Below are positions 7,118 through 15,519 of a DNA stretch of 64,000 nt, one piece after another. A model generated the notes under the pieces. That model worked only from the letters and a program-made list of their open reading frames with translations. It was not told the origin of the DNA and made no database searches. This DNA is from Peptoniphilaceae bacterium (GTDB lineage Bacteria; Bacillota; Clostridia; Tissierellales; Peptoniphilaceae), in NCBI GenBank assembly GCA_028726605.1, contig JAQYPV010000015.1:28513-92512 (forward strand), in the 5' to 3' direction. Both the position numbers and the translations under genes were made by a program. Positions within the stretch are counted from its first letter, which is position 1. Each line of letters opens with the position of its first letter.

Positions 7118-9766
7118 CTACGCCTCAGCCAGGCGCTGCGCTTCGGCGATGGCCTTTTCCAGATCGGGCAGCATGCCCTGATAGCCGGCGAGCTTCTCGC
7201 GCTCTTTGTCCACGACCGCCGCCGGGGCTTTGAAGGTGAAACCTTCGTTTGAAAGTTTCTTCGAAAGGCGCGCAATTTCCCCCTCGACGCGCTCTTTTTC
7301 TCTGCTGAGTTTCTCTACTTCCGCGGCGAAGTCCACGAGGCCCTTGAGCGGCAGGTAGATCTTGAGCTGTTCCTGCACGATGGTGGCCGCGTCCTCCACG
7401 GCGTCGCCCATGGGTTCGATGGTGACCGCCTCGGCGCGCGCCAGCGTCATGATGCGGCTCTGCATGGTCTCCAACGTGGCCTTGACGGTGGCGTCGTCCG
7501 TCTGGAAGATCACGCGAATGAGGCGTCCCGGCGCCACATCGCGACTCTGACGCTCGTTGCGGATGGCCGTGATGGCGCCGATGACCATAGTGATGGCGGC
7601 TTCGTCATCGGGATAGCGGTAGGTATCGTCCCCCGTGGGATACGGCGCGTGGATGATCTTGCCCTCGGTCTTCGGGATGGCCGCCCAGATCTCTTCGGTG
7701 ATGAAGGGCATGATGGGATGCAGCAGGCGCACGATGGCGCGAATGACGTGCAACAGGACCGCCAGGGCGTTGCGCTTGGCCTCTTCGTCATCGCCGTAGA
7801 GGCGCTCCTTCACCATCTCGATGTACCAGTCGCAGAACGAGAACCACGTGAAGTCGTAGATCTCGCGCGCTGCCAGGCCGATTTCGAAGGCATCCAGGTT
7901 GCGATTGACGTTCTGCTCCACCGTGTTGAGCGCGGACAGGATCCAGCGGTCTTCCATCTGGAGCGAGTCTTCGCGAATGGTCTGATCCATCTCGGGATCC
8001 ACGTGCAGGAGCACGAAGCGCGTGGCGTTCCACAGCTTGTTGGCAAAGTTGCGGCTCGCCTCCACGCGTTTTTCCGAAAAGCGCGTGTCGTTGCCGGGCG
8101 AGTTGCCCGTGACCAGCGTATAGCGCAGCGCATCCGCGCCGTACTGGTCGATGACGTCCAGCGGATCCACGCCGTTGCCGAGGGACTTGGACATCTTGCG
8201 GCCCAATTCATCGCGCACGAGCCCGTTGAAGTACACGTGATGGAACGGAGACTGGCCCGTGAAGTGCATGGCGCTGAAGACCATGCGGATGACCCAGAAG
8301 AAGATGATGTCGTAGCCCGTGACGAGCACGTCCGTGGGGTAGAACTTCTGCATGTCTTCCGTCTCTTCCGGCCAGCCCAACGTCGAAAACGGCCAGAGCG
8401 CGGACGAGAACCACGTGTCGAGCGTGTCCGGATCCTGATGCAGGTGGTGGCTGCCGCACTTGGGGCACGCCTGTGGCTCGTGTTCCGAGACGATGACTTC
8501 TCCGCAGTCGTGGCAGTACCACACGGGAATGCGATGCCCCCACCACAGCTGACGAGAGATGGTCCAGTCGTGAATGTTGTCGATCCAGTTCATATAGATC
8601 TTGCTGAAGCGCTCCGGCACCAGCTTGAGCGCCCCGGACTCAAGCGCCTCTTTGGCGCCCTTGATGTACTCGTCCATGGCGACGAACCACTGTTTGGAGA
8701 GCAGCGGCTCGATGACCGTGCCCGAGCGGGAGCAGTGTCCCACCGCATGCGAGAGGGTTTCGACGTGGTCTAAGAGGCCCTGTTCTTCGAGGTCTTTCAC
8801 CATGCGCTTGCGCGCTTCATAGCGGTCAAGGCCGGAATAGGGCGCATACCCTTCGGCGATGGTGGCGTCGTTGTTGATGACCACGCACTGGCCCAGGTCG
8901 TGGCGCGCGCCCACTTCGAAGTCGTTGGGGTCGTGGCTCGGGGTGATCTTCACGCAGCCCGTGCCGTACTCCATGTCCACGTAGGCGTCGGCGATGACGG
9001 GGATCTCACGTCCCACCAACGGCAGGGTCAAGGTCTTTCCCACGACGTCCTTAAAGCGCTCGTCCTCGGGATTCACCGCCACGGCGAGGTCGCCCAAGAG
9101 GGTCTCCGGGCGGGTCGTCGCAATCATCATCGACCCCGAACCGTCCGTGAAGGGGTAGCGGATGTACCAGAGATGCCCTTCCTCTTCGATGTGGTCCACT
9201 TCGGCGTCGGAAATGGCCGTGCCACAATCCGGGCACCAATTGACGATGCGGTCGCCGCGGTAGATTTTGCCCTCTTTATAAAGGGCCTCGAACACGAGAA
9301 AGACCACATGCGAAAGGCCCTCGTCCATGGTGAAGCGCTCGCGCGACCAGTCGCACGACACGCCCATTTTGCGGAGCTGTTTGCGGATGGTGCCACCGTA
9401 TTCGCGCGTCCAGTCCCATGCCTCTTCCAAGAAGCGCTCACGGCCCACGTCCTGTTTGGTGAGGCCCTGCGCGGCGAGCTTGTCTTTGACCTTGGCTTCG
9501 GTGGAGATGGAGGCGTGGTCCGTGCCGGGCAACCACAGCACTTCGTAACCCGACATGCGCTTCCAGCGGATGAGAATGTCCTGCAACGTCGAGACCAGCG
9601 CGTGTCCCATATGTAACTGACCTGTCACGTTCGGGGGCGGCATAACGATGGTGTAGGCGGGCTTTTCGCTCTGGGCATCGGCCACAAAATCGCCGTCGGC
9701 TTCCCAGGCGGCGTAAATGCGATCCTCAAAGGACTTAGGATCGTAGGTTTTTTCGAGTTGTGTCAT
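7118..9766 (-). CDS. valS: Valyl-tRNA synthetase
   Basis: Class I aminoacyl-tRNA synthetase charging tRNA-Val, 882 residues, normal length. HIGH motif in PPPNVTGQLHMGHAL near residue 50, editing domain with TTRPETLLGD, zinc-type CPDCGTAI and CHDCGEVI/CPKCGSHH clusters, KMSKS in GRKMSKSLGNG, and the C-terminal coiled-coil arm ending KAIAEAQRLAEA. The ATG at 9766 is preferred over the upstream GTG at 9781 because GAGGGGG lies between them as SD. It follows a 51-codon membrane-protein gene by 11 bp, and no T-box leader is visible. Confidence 0.98.
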   Translation of the reverse strand: MTQLEKTYDPKSFEDRIYAAWEADGDFVADAQSEKPAYTIVMPPPNVTGQLHMGHALVSTLQDILIRWKRMSGYEVLWLPGTDHASISTEAKVKDKLAAQGLTKQDVGRERFLEEAWDWTREYGGTIRKQLRKMGVSCDWSRERFTMDEGLSHVVFLVFEALYKEGKIYRGDRIVNWCPDCGTAISDAEVDHIEEEGHLWYIRYPFTDGSGSMMIATTRPETLLGDLAVAVNPEDERFKDVVGKTLTLPLVGREIPVIADAYVDMEYGTGCVKITPSHDPNDFEVGARHDLGQCVVINNDATIAEGYAPYSGLDRYEARKRMVKDLEEQGLLDHVETLSHAVGHCSRSGTVIEPLLSKQWFVAMDEYIKGAKEALESGALKLVPERFSKIYMNWIDNIHDWTISRQLWWGHRIPVWYCHDCGEVIVSEHEPQACPKCGSHHLHQDPDTLDTWFSSALWPFSTLGWPEETEDMQKFYPTDVLVTGYDIIFFWVIRMVFSAMHFTGQSPFHHVYFNGLVRDELGRKMSKSLGNGVDPLDVIDQYGADALRYTLVTGNSPGNDTRFSEKRVEASRNFANKLWNATRFVLLHVDPEMDQTIREDSLQMEDRWILSALNTVEQNVNRNLDAFEIGLAAREIYDFTWFSFCDWYIEMVKERLYGDDEEAKRNALAVLLHVIRAIVRLLHPIMPFITEEIWAAIPKTEGKIIHAPYPTGDDTYRYPDDEAAITMVIGAITAIRNERQSRDVAPGRLIRVIFQTDDATVKATLETMQSRIMTLARAEAVTIEPMGDAVEDAATIVQEQLKIYLPLKGLVDFAAEVEKLSREKERVEGEIARLSKKLSNEGFTFKAPAAVVDKEREKLAGYQGMLPDLEKAIAEAQRLAEA

Positions 9767-9777
9767 CGTCGTCCCCC

Positions 9778-9933
9778 TCACAGCTTAGCAGACTGGATGG
9801 CCATCACGATGATGCCGAGCACCATCGCCACGGCAAGCCCGATGGCGACGACGCGCGCAGTGGTGGAGTGACTGGAACGTGAATGGTGATTCGACGTTTT
9901 TGCGCCGTTTTTTTTGGAATCTGTCGGTTTCAT
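9778..9933 (-). CDS. Small single-span membrane protein upstream of valS
   Basis: 51 residues: a basic, Ser/His-rich N terminus (MKPTDSKKNGAKTSNHHSRS) followed by one transmembrane helix VVAIGLAVAMVLGIIVMAI and a short tail. SD AAAGGAG 5 nt before ATG. The stop codon overlaps the valS SD, so the two are cotranscribed and probably coupled. The ORF track buried it in a 144-residue reading; the upstream part lies beyond the promoter. I do not recognise a family; small one-helix proteins of this kind (for example DUF4044) are common in Firmicutes. Confidence 0.65.
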   Translation of the reverse strand: MKPTDSKKNGAKTSNHHSRSSHSTTARVVAIGLAVAMVLGIIVMAIQSAKL

Positions 9934-9961
9934 GGATACTCCTTTCCCGTTGACTTGCTCT

Positions 9962-10020
9962 ATTCTAACACAGCCTTTCCGCCACGACAGAAACATGAAA
10001 CGACGCGATTGTGATAAAAT
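9962..10020. promoter_or_regulatory. Divergent promoter region between valS operon and PPDK operon
   Basis: Minus strand: extended -10 TGTTAGAAT, about 30 nt before the small-protein ATG. Plus strand: extended -10 TGATAAAAT ending at 10020, placing transcription start near 10027. That is inside the longest ORF of the PPDK regulatory gene and therefore supports its ATG at 10060. Confidence 0.6.
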
Positions 10021-10059
10021 ATGTCGGAGGACAAAGCGGATGGCGGGAAGGTGGAAGAA

Positions 10060-10905
10060 ATGGAAAATGTGGTCATCTATGCACTGAGCGATGGCGATGC
10101 GAACGTGCTCGCCCCCTTGCTGACGCACTTGTATGACCTTGCCCATTTCCCCTACGTCTTGCGCGTCCATGGGCTGCTCGCCCATCGGGACGACTTGGAG
10201 GCGGTTTTCCACCAGGCCTTACACGAGCCGACCCTGCCGCGATTTGTTCATCTCTTCGCGTCCGATGCCCTGGCCCAAGCGGTCGAAGCGTTTTGCGCTT
10301 CCAACGGCTGCGAGGCCAAAGATCTCTATGCGTTTTTGACGGATAAAGAACGGCCGAAGCGCCAGGATGACAGCCGCGCGTGCGCGCGCTGGCAGGCGAT
10401 GGACTTCACCACGCATTTTGATGATGGCAAGCACCCGGAGGGTATTTTAGAGGCGGATGTGTGTCTCACGGGGGTGTCGCGCACCTCCAAAACGCCGCTC
10501 TCGGTGTACTTGGCCAGTCGCAACTTGCGAGTAGCCAATGTCCCATTGCTTCCGGAGAGCCCGCCGCCGGTGGAGCTGTATCGCCTGCCGCCCGGCCGGA
10601 TTTTCGGATTGACGGCGAGCGTGGAGAGACTCATGACCCTACGACGCGAACGCCTGAAGTCTCTGGGGTTGCCGCCCGATGCCGCGTATGCGAGTGAGGC
10701 GCGGATCCGCGAGGAACTCAGGTTTGCGGACGGCGTCATGAAGAAAATCGGCTGTGCGATCATCGACGTGTCGTTGCGCGCGGTGGAGGAGTCCGCGGAG
10801 ATCATTCTGCGCCTCTTGGCCGCACAGCAGACGGACGCCGTGAGAACGGCCGATGAAATGAACCGTGTGAACGATGGAAATCGAAAGGAGAGCATCGAGG
10901 GATGA
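10060..10905 (+). CDS. Pyruvate,phosphate dikinase regulatory protein (kinase/pyrophosphorylase, DUF299)
   Basis: Bifunctional enzyme that inactivates PPDK by ADP-dependent threonine phosphorylation and reactivates it by Pi-dependent dephosphorylation. The P-loop-like GVSRTSKTPLSVYLA and the segment IFGLTASVERLMTLRRERL with a later RIREELRFADGVMKKIGC are family hallmarks. 281 residues from the chosen ATG, which has GAAGGTGGAA upstream and lies downstream of the predicted transcription start. The stop overlaps the ppdK start (ATGA), the textbook arrangement, so the pair is coexpressed. Confidence 0.93.
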   Translation: MENVVIYALSDGDANVLAPLLTHLYDLAHFPYVLRVHGLLAHRDDLEAVFHQALHEPTLPRFVHLFASDALAQAVEAFCASNGCEAKDLYAFLTDKERPKRQDDSRACARWQAMDFTTHFDDGKHPEGILEADVCLTGVSRTSKTPLSVYLASRNLRVANVPLLPESPPPVELYRLPPGRIFGLTASVERLMTLRRERLKSLGLPPDAAYASEARIREELRFADGVMKKIGCAIIDVSLRAVEESAEIILRLLAAQQTDAVRTADEMNRVNDGNRKESIEG

Positions 10906-13529
10906 CGAAATTTGTCTATGACTTTAAGGAGGGCAATAAGGATCAGCGCCTCCTCCTCGGCGGTAAAGGAGCCAACCTCGCCGAGATGACGAACTTAGGC
11001 ATCAATGTACCGCAGGGCTTTATTGTCACGACGGAAGCCTGCACCGAATTCCAGAAGCAGCAAGAACTGTGGCCGGAACTCAAAGAGGAAATTGCCGCAC
11101 ACTTAAAGACCTTGGAAGAGACGACGGGCAAGAAATTCGGCGATGAGTCGGATCCGCTCTTGGTTTCGGTCCGCTCGGGCGCACCGATCTCCATGCCTGG
11201 CATGATGGACACCATCCTGAACTTGGGTCTCAACGACATCTCGGTCAAAGCGGTGGCGGAAAAATCGGGCAACGCGCACTGGGCGTATGACTCCTATCGC
11301 CGCTTCATCACGATGTTCTCGGACGTAGCCATCGGTCTGGATCGCACGAAGTTCGAAGAGATCCTGGAGAAGGCCAAGGCCGATGCCGGCGTGGAACAGG
11401 ACTACGAGCTGTCCGCCGAGCAGTTGGAACAGATTGTCAACGACTATAAGGTGCTCTACAAAGAGCTCAAGGGCGAGGAATTCCCGCAGGATCCGCAGGT
11501 ACAGCTGGAAAAGGCCATCACTGCGGTGTTCGAGAGCTGGAACAATGAGCGCGCCATCCTCTACCGCAAGATGAATGAGATCCCGGACGATCTGGGCACT
11601 GCGGTCAACGTCCAGCAGATGGTCTTCGGCAACATGTCGAACACGTCGGGCACGGGCGTGGCCTTCACGCGTAACCCGGCGACCGGTGAGAACGCCATCT
11701 TCGGCGAATACCTCATCAACGCTCAGGGAGAGGACGTCGTGGCCGGTATCCGCACTCCGTCTACGATCAAGCACCTCGAAGATGAGATGCCGGAAGTCTA
11801 CGAAGAGTTCATGAAGACGGCGCACCTCTTGGAAGATCACTACGCCGACATGCAGGATATGGAATTCACCATCCAGGACGCCAAGCTCTACCTGTTGCAG
11901 ACGCGTAACGGCAAGCGCACAGCGAAGGCTGCGGTGAAGGTGGCGGTCGACCTCGTTCACGAGGGCAAGATCGACAAGGAGACGGCCATCACGCGCGTGG
12001 AGCCGAAGGCGCTGGATCAACTCCTGCACCCGACGTTCACGGCGGAGGCCATGAAGAATGCGACGGAACTGACTCGCGGTCTTGCGGCTTCTCCGGGTGC
12101 TGCCACGGGTAAGATTTCGTTCAGCGCAGAGGATGCGGAAAAGCGCGCTGCTGCGGGCGAGACGGTCATCCTGGTGCGTCTGGAGACCTCACCGGAAGAC
12201 CTGCGCGGCATGGTTTCGGCCAGCGGCATCGTTACCGCGCGTGGCGGTATGACATCGCACGCGGCGGTCGTGGCCCGTGGTATGGGCAAGTGCTGCGTCT
12301 CGGGCGCGCACGATCTGCGCATTGACTACGACAAGCAGACGGTCACCATCAACGGCAAGTCCTTCGGTCCCAACGACACGTTGTCGCTGGACGGCTCGAC
12401 GGGCGCGGTCTACGAGGGCGAACTGGCCACGGAAGAGCCGAAGCTCACGGGTGAGTTCGGCGAGTTCATGAGCTGGGTCAACGAAGTCAAGCGCCTGGCG
12501 GTCCGCACGAACGCCGATACGCCGCGCGATGCGAAGCAGGCCATCGAGTTCGGTGCGGAGGGCATCGGCCTCTGCCGTACGGAGCACATGTTCTTCGAAG
12601 GCGACCGCATCAACGCGGTGCGTGAGATGATCTTGTCGAATGACGACGAGACGCGTCAGAAGGCGTTGGATGAAATTCGTCCGATGCTGGAAGAAGACTT
12701 CTATCAGATGTACAAGATCATGGAAGATCGCCCGATGACCATTCGTCTGTTGGATCCGCCGCTTCACGAATTCGTGCCGCATACGACGGAAGAGCAGCAG
12801 ACCATCGCCGATCTGATGGGCATCCCGCTGGAAGAGGTCAAGGCGCGCGTGGACGCGTTGGCGGAAGCCAACCCGATGCTAGGTCATCGCGGTCTGCGTC
12901 TGGCGATCACCTGGCCGGCCATCTACGCGACGCTGGCGCGTGCCATCATGCAGGCGGCGTTGCGCGCGACGGCGGACGGCATCGAGGGCATCAAGCCGGA
13001 GATCATGATCCCGCTTACGATCGACAAGAAGGAATTCGACTACGTCGCCAAGGTCGTTCGCGACGAGGTGGAGAAGGTCTTCGAGGAGCAGGGCAAGAGG
13101 CTCGACTACCTGGTCGGCACCATGATCGAGACGCCGCGCGCGTGCATCGTGGCGGATGAGATTGCCGAGTCGGCGCAGTTCTTCTCGTTCGGCACCAACG
13201 ACCTCACGCAGATGGGCTTCGGCTTCTCGCGTGATGACGCCGGCAAGTTCTTAACGGACTACATCGACAAGAAGATCTTCGAGAAGGATCCGTTCGTCTC
13301 ACTCGACCAGAAGGGCATTGGCGGCTTCGTGAAGATGGCGGTGGAAAAAGGTCGCAAGACCAACCCGGATCTGCACTTGGGCATCTGCGGTGAGCACGGT
13401 GGTGACCCGGCGACCGTGAAGTTCCTGGACGGCGTGGGTCTGGACTACGTCTCCTGCTCGCCGTTCCGTGTGCCTATCGCTCGCCTCGCCGCCGCTCAGG
13501 CCGTCGTGGAAGCGAAGAACGCGAAGTAA
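10902..13529 (+). CDS. ppdK: Pyruvate, phosphate dikinase
   Basis: Reversible conversion of pyruvate, ATP and Pi to PEP, AMP and PPi. 875 residues, full length. N-terminal nucleotide domain with GGKGANLAEMTNLG; phosphohistidine domain GGMTSHAAVVARGMGKCCVSG (catalytic His near 455, next to the Thr that the regulatory protein modifies); C-terminal PEP/pyruvate barrel with LGHRGLRL, SFGTNDLTQMGFGFSRDD and the catalytic-Cys loop GICGEHGGD. Codon use is strongly biased and regular, suggesting high expression. With malic enzyme and Fbp it points to PPi-linked glycolysis or gluconeogenesis from C3/C4 acids. Confidence 0.98.
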   Translation: MTKFVYDFKEGNKDQRLLLGGKGANLAEMTNLGINVPQGFIVTTEACTEFQKQQELWPELKEEIAAHLKTLEETTGKKFGDESDPLLVSVRSGAPISMPGMMDTILNLGLNDISVKAVAEKSGNAHWAYDSYRRFITMFSDVAIGLDRTKFEEILEKAKADAGVEQDYELSAEQLEQIVNDYKVLYKELKGEEFPQDPQVQLEKAITAVFESWNNERAILYRKMNEIPDDLGTAVNVQQMVFGNMSNTSGTGVAFTRNPATGENAIFGEYLINAQGEDVVAGIRTPSTIKHLEDEMPEVYEEFMKTAHLLEDHYADMQDMEFTIQDAKLYLLQTRNGKRTAKAAVKVAVDLVHEGKIDKETAITRVEPKALDQLLHPTFTAEAMKNATELTRGLAASPGAATGKISFSAEDAEKRAAAGETVILVRLETSPEDLRGMVSASGIVTARGGMTSHAAVVARGMGKCCVSGAHDLRIDYDKQTVTINGKSFGPNDTLSLDGSTGAVYEGELATEEPKLTGEFGEFMSWVNEVKRLAVRTNADTPRDAKQAIEFGAEGIGLCRTEHMFFEGDRINAVREMILSNDDETRQKALDEIRPMLEEDFYQMYKIMEDRPMTIRLLDPPLHEFVPHTTEEQQTIADLMGIPLEEVKARVDALAEANPMLGHRGLRLAITWPAIYATLARAIMQAALRATADGIEGIKPEIMIPLTIDKKEFDYVAKVVRDEVEKVFEEQGKRLDYLVGTMIETPRACIVADEIAESAQFFSFGTNDLTQMGFGFSRDDAGKFLTDYIDKKIFEKDPFVSLDQKGIGGFVKMAVEKGRKTNPDLHLGICGEHGGDPATVKFLDGVGLDYVSCSPFRVPIARLAAAQAVVEAKNAK

Positions 13530-13574
13530 AAGAAGAATTTTCGAGGACGACCCCATGGAGTCATCCTCAGGTTC

Positions 13575-13610
13575 AAAAAAACCGGAAGGCTTGGCCTCCC
13601 GGTTTTTTTT
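13575..13610 (+). terminator. Terminator of the PPDK operon
   Basis: AAAAAAACCGGAAGGC, TTG, GCCTCCCGGTTTTTTTT: strong stem with an 8-T run on the plus strand. Confidence 0.92.
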
Positions 13611-13661
13611 GATGTCGTTTTGGGGTCGGCTCAGCGGCGACGGTGACGCCATCGGCATCGA

Positions 13662-13954
13662 TTTAGTTCAAAATAATATTATTAGAATTTCAACTTCGAT
13701 TTTTGACGAATTTGAAGTTGTTATTTGAAATAATAAAAAAAGAACTGCAAAAAGCACCCGAATCACTAGTTCGATTTTTCAAATCATAACAAAAAATCAC
13801 GAAAATACAAAAAACGTAGTTCATTTCGAAACCTTTCGAATTTCAACTACTAAAAAGGCCATAAAACGCAGTTCGAATTTGTTTATTTTTGATTAGAACT
13901 ACGATTTTCCCCAAAACTGCAGTTTTTTACAAGAAAAATCATGTTTGAACTACG
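13662..13954. repeat. AT-rich array of about six imperfect hairpin units (array A)
   Basis: Units of about 36-38 nt, such as CGTAGTTCATTTCGAAACCT then TTCGAATTTCAACTACT, and CGCAGTTCGAATTTG to GATTAGAACTACG. They are separated by 13-16 nt spacers such as ATTTTCCCCAAAA; the period is about 51 nt. Unit ends GTAGTTC and GAACTAC are complementary. Base composition contrasts sharply with the surroundings. The same kind of array recurs at 40043-40333. The following 13955-14212 is G+C-rich and shows no gene I can support. Confidence 0.85.
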
Positions 13955-14212
13955 CCGTCCACAAAGCCATCGAGCGAACGTCGTGAGGCGGCGCGTCGAG
14001 ATCCCGCGCCACCACGAGAGTCAGCGCGCCAACGAACCCCAGCGCCAACGCCGGCGCTGCTACACGCGGTGCGAGGCAGAGGCATCCTGAGCCGCCGTCG
14101 GGCGATGCTGACGAACCGTGCCGTCACTTCATCACCGCCCATGGGGCATGATGCCTTCAAACCTCATCGCCGTCAGACTTACTGAGGCTCCATCCCCAGG
14201 GCCCGTCCTCGA

Positions 14213-15214
14213 TCAGAATCCCACCTTGCGGTACACCTTCGAGAGCGTGCGGCGCGCCACGCGCGATGCAGCTTCGGCACCGGCCGCGCGGATGGCGTCG
14301 AGTTCAGCGGTGTCGTCCATCAGTTGCAGGAAGCGCTCGCGGATGGGCGTCATCTTCTCGACGATGAGCTCTGCCAGCGCCGCCTTGAACGTGGCGTAAC
14401 CGTTGCCGTCGCGGAATTTCTCCACGACATCCTGCGGTGTAAAGCCTGAGAACGAGGCGTAGAGGTCGATCAGGTTTTTCAAACCCGGCTGCGCCTCCGT
14501 GTAAGCAAAGTGGTACTCCGAATCCGTCACCGCCCGCGCGATCTTGCGACGAATGGCGTCGGCGTCGTCTCGAATGAGGATATAGGCGTTCTCGTCGGGA
14601 TCCGACTTCGACATCTTGATCTGCGGGTTCTTGAGACTCATGACGCGGGCCGAGATCTTGGGCATGAGCGGCTCCGGCAGCTTGAACGTGTCGGAATAGC
14701 GGCTGTTGAATCGCTCCGCCGTGTCCCGCGTGAACTCTAAGTGTTGTTTCTGATCCTCGCCCACGGGCACGTAGTCCGTCTGATAGAGCAAGATGTCCGC
14801 CGCCATCAACACCGGATACGTGAGCAGCGCACTGTTCAAATTGTCTGCATGCGTCGCCGCCTTCTCTTTGAACTGCGTCATACGCTGCAACTGGCCGACG
14901 GACGTGATGGAGTTGAGCACCCACGCAAGCTCTGCGTGCTCATGTACATCCGACTGCACGAAGAGCGTCGTCCGGGCCGGATCGAGACCACAGGCCATGA
15001 ACGTCGCGAGCACCTCACGCGTGCGCCGGCGCAGATCCGCCGCCTTTTGCGTCACCGTGATGGCGTGCAAATTGGCCACGCCAAAGAAACACGTGTACTC
15101 GTCCTGCAACGCCACAAAATTGCGGATCGCGCCCAAGTAATTGCCAATCGTCAAATCGCCCGAAGGCTGCACGAGACTCAAGGCCATCTTCTTCGTCTGC
15201 TGTTCTCCCATCAT
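14213..15214 (-). CDS. trpS: Tryptophanyl-tRNA synthetase
   Basis: Class I synthetase for tRNA-Trp, 333 residues, normal length. HIGH-type PSGDLTIGNYLGAI near residue 20, TYPVLMAADILLYQTDYVPVGEDQKQHLE, and KMSKS in IKMSKSDPDEN. Two adjacent ATG codons (15214, 15211) follow AAGGGGGCAG; the second has the better spacing, so the true start may be 15211. Lies alone downstream of the NlpC/P60 gene with a long hairpin in its leader. Confidence 0.97.
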   Translation of the reverse strand: MMGEQQTKKMALSLVQPSGDLTIGNYLGAIRNFVALQDEYTCFFGVANLHAITVTQKAADLRRRTREVLATFMACGLDPARTTLFVQSDVHEHAELAWVLNSITSVGQLQRMTQFKEKAATHADNLNSALLTYPVLMAADILLYQTDYVPVGEDQKQHLEFTRDTAERFNSRYSDTFKLPEPLMPKISARVMSLKNPQIKMSKSDPDENAYILIRDDADAIRRKIARAVTDSEYHFAYTEAQPGLKNLIDLYASFSGFTPQDVVEKFRDGNGYATFKAALAELIVEKMTPIRERFLQLMDDTAELDAIRAAGAEAASRVARRTLSKVYRKVGF

Positions 15215-15231
15215 CTGCCCCCTTTTTTCCC

Positions 15232-15320
15232 AAAAAGAAAAGAGACGCTTCCCGATGCACCGATAGGGGTCGGCGCCGGCGATGCCGACGTCCGAGCTAT
15301 CGACCGGAATCGTCCCTCTC
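15232..15320 (-). promoter_or_regulatory. Long stem-loop with T-rich tail before trpS
   Basis: Minus strand AGAGGGACG-A-TTCC pairs with GGAA-G-CGTCTCTTT (two G-U pairs), enclosing nested CGATAG/CTATCG and GTCGGC/GCCGAC stems, then TTTTCTTTTT. It may be the terminator of the NlpC/P60 gene, a trpS attenuator, or both. I do not find the T-box GGGTGG core, so T-box control is not supported. The rest of 15321-15519 shows nothing recognisable. Confidence 0.6.
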
Positions 15321-15519
15321 TTCTCTTGTCATATCGATAATCTCAAGCGAGAATCACATGCCCCGAGAATGCGAGGACTCTCCGAGTTCATCTGATCCTC
15401 AGACCGAGCGTCATTTCCCGAATGCCACGCACCTTAGAGCCGCGAGTGTTTTTCCAGAACCACGCCCTCAGACCGCATCAACCGCCAGCCGATGCGCTAC
15501 CCGCCTCTGGCGACGTGCC

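Noticed and set aside
7649-8773. 374-residue plus-strand ORF inside valS
   Set aside because: Antisense shadow of a long G+C-rich gene; no SD or recognisable domain, and valS is certain.
13662-13954. CRISPR array interpretation of the AT-rich hairpin arrays
   Set aside because: Repeats are degenerate, spacers only 13-16 nt and themselves conserved, and no cas gene is present.
15215-15519. T-box leader for trpS
   Set aside because: The conserved AGGGTGG-type T-box core and specifier loop could not be found, although a terminator-like hairpin exists.
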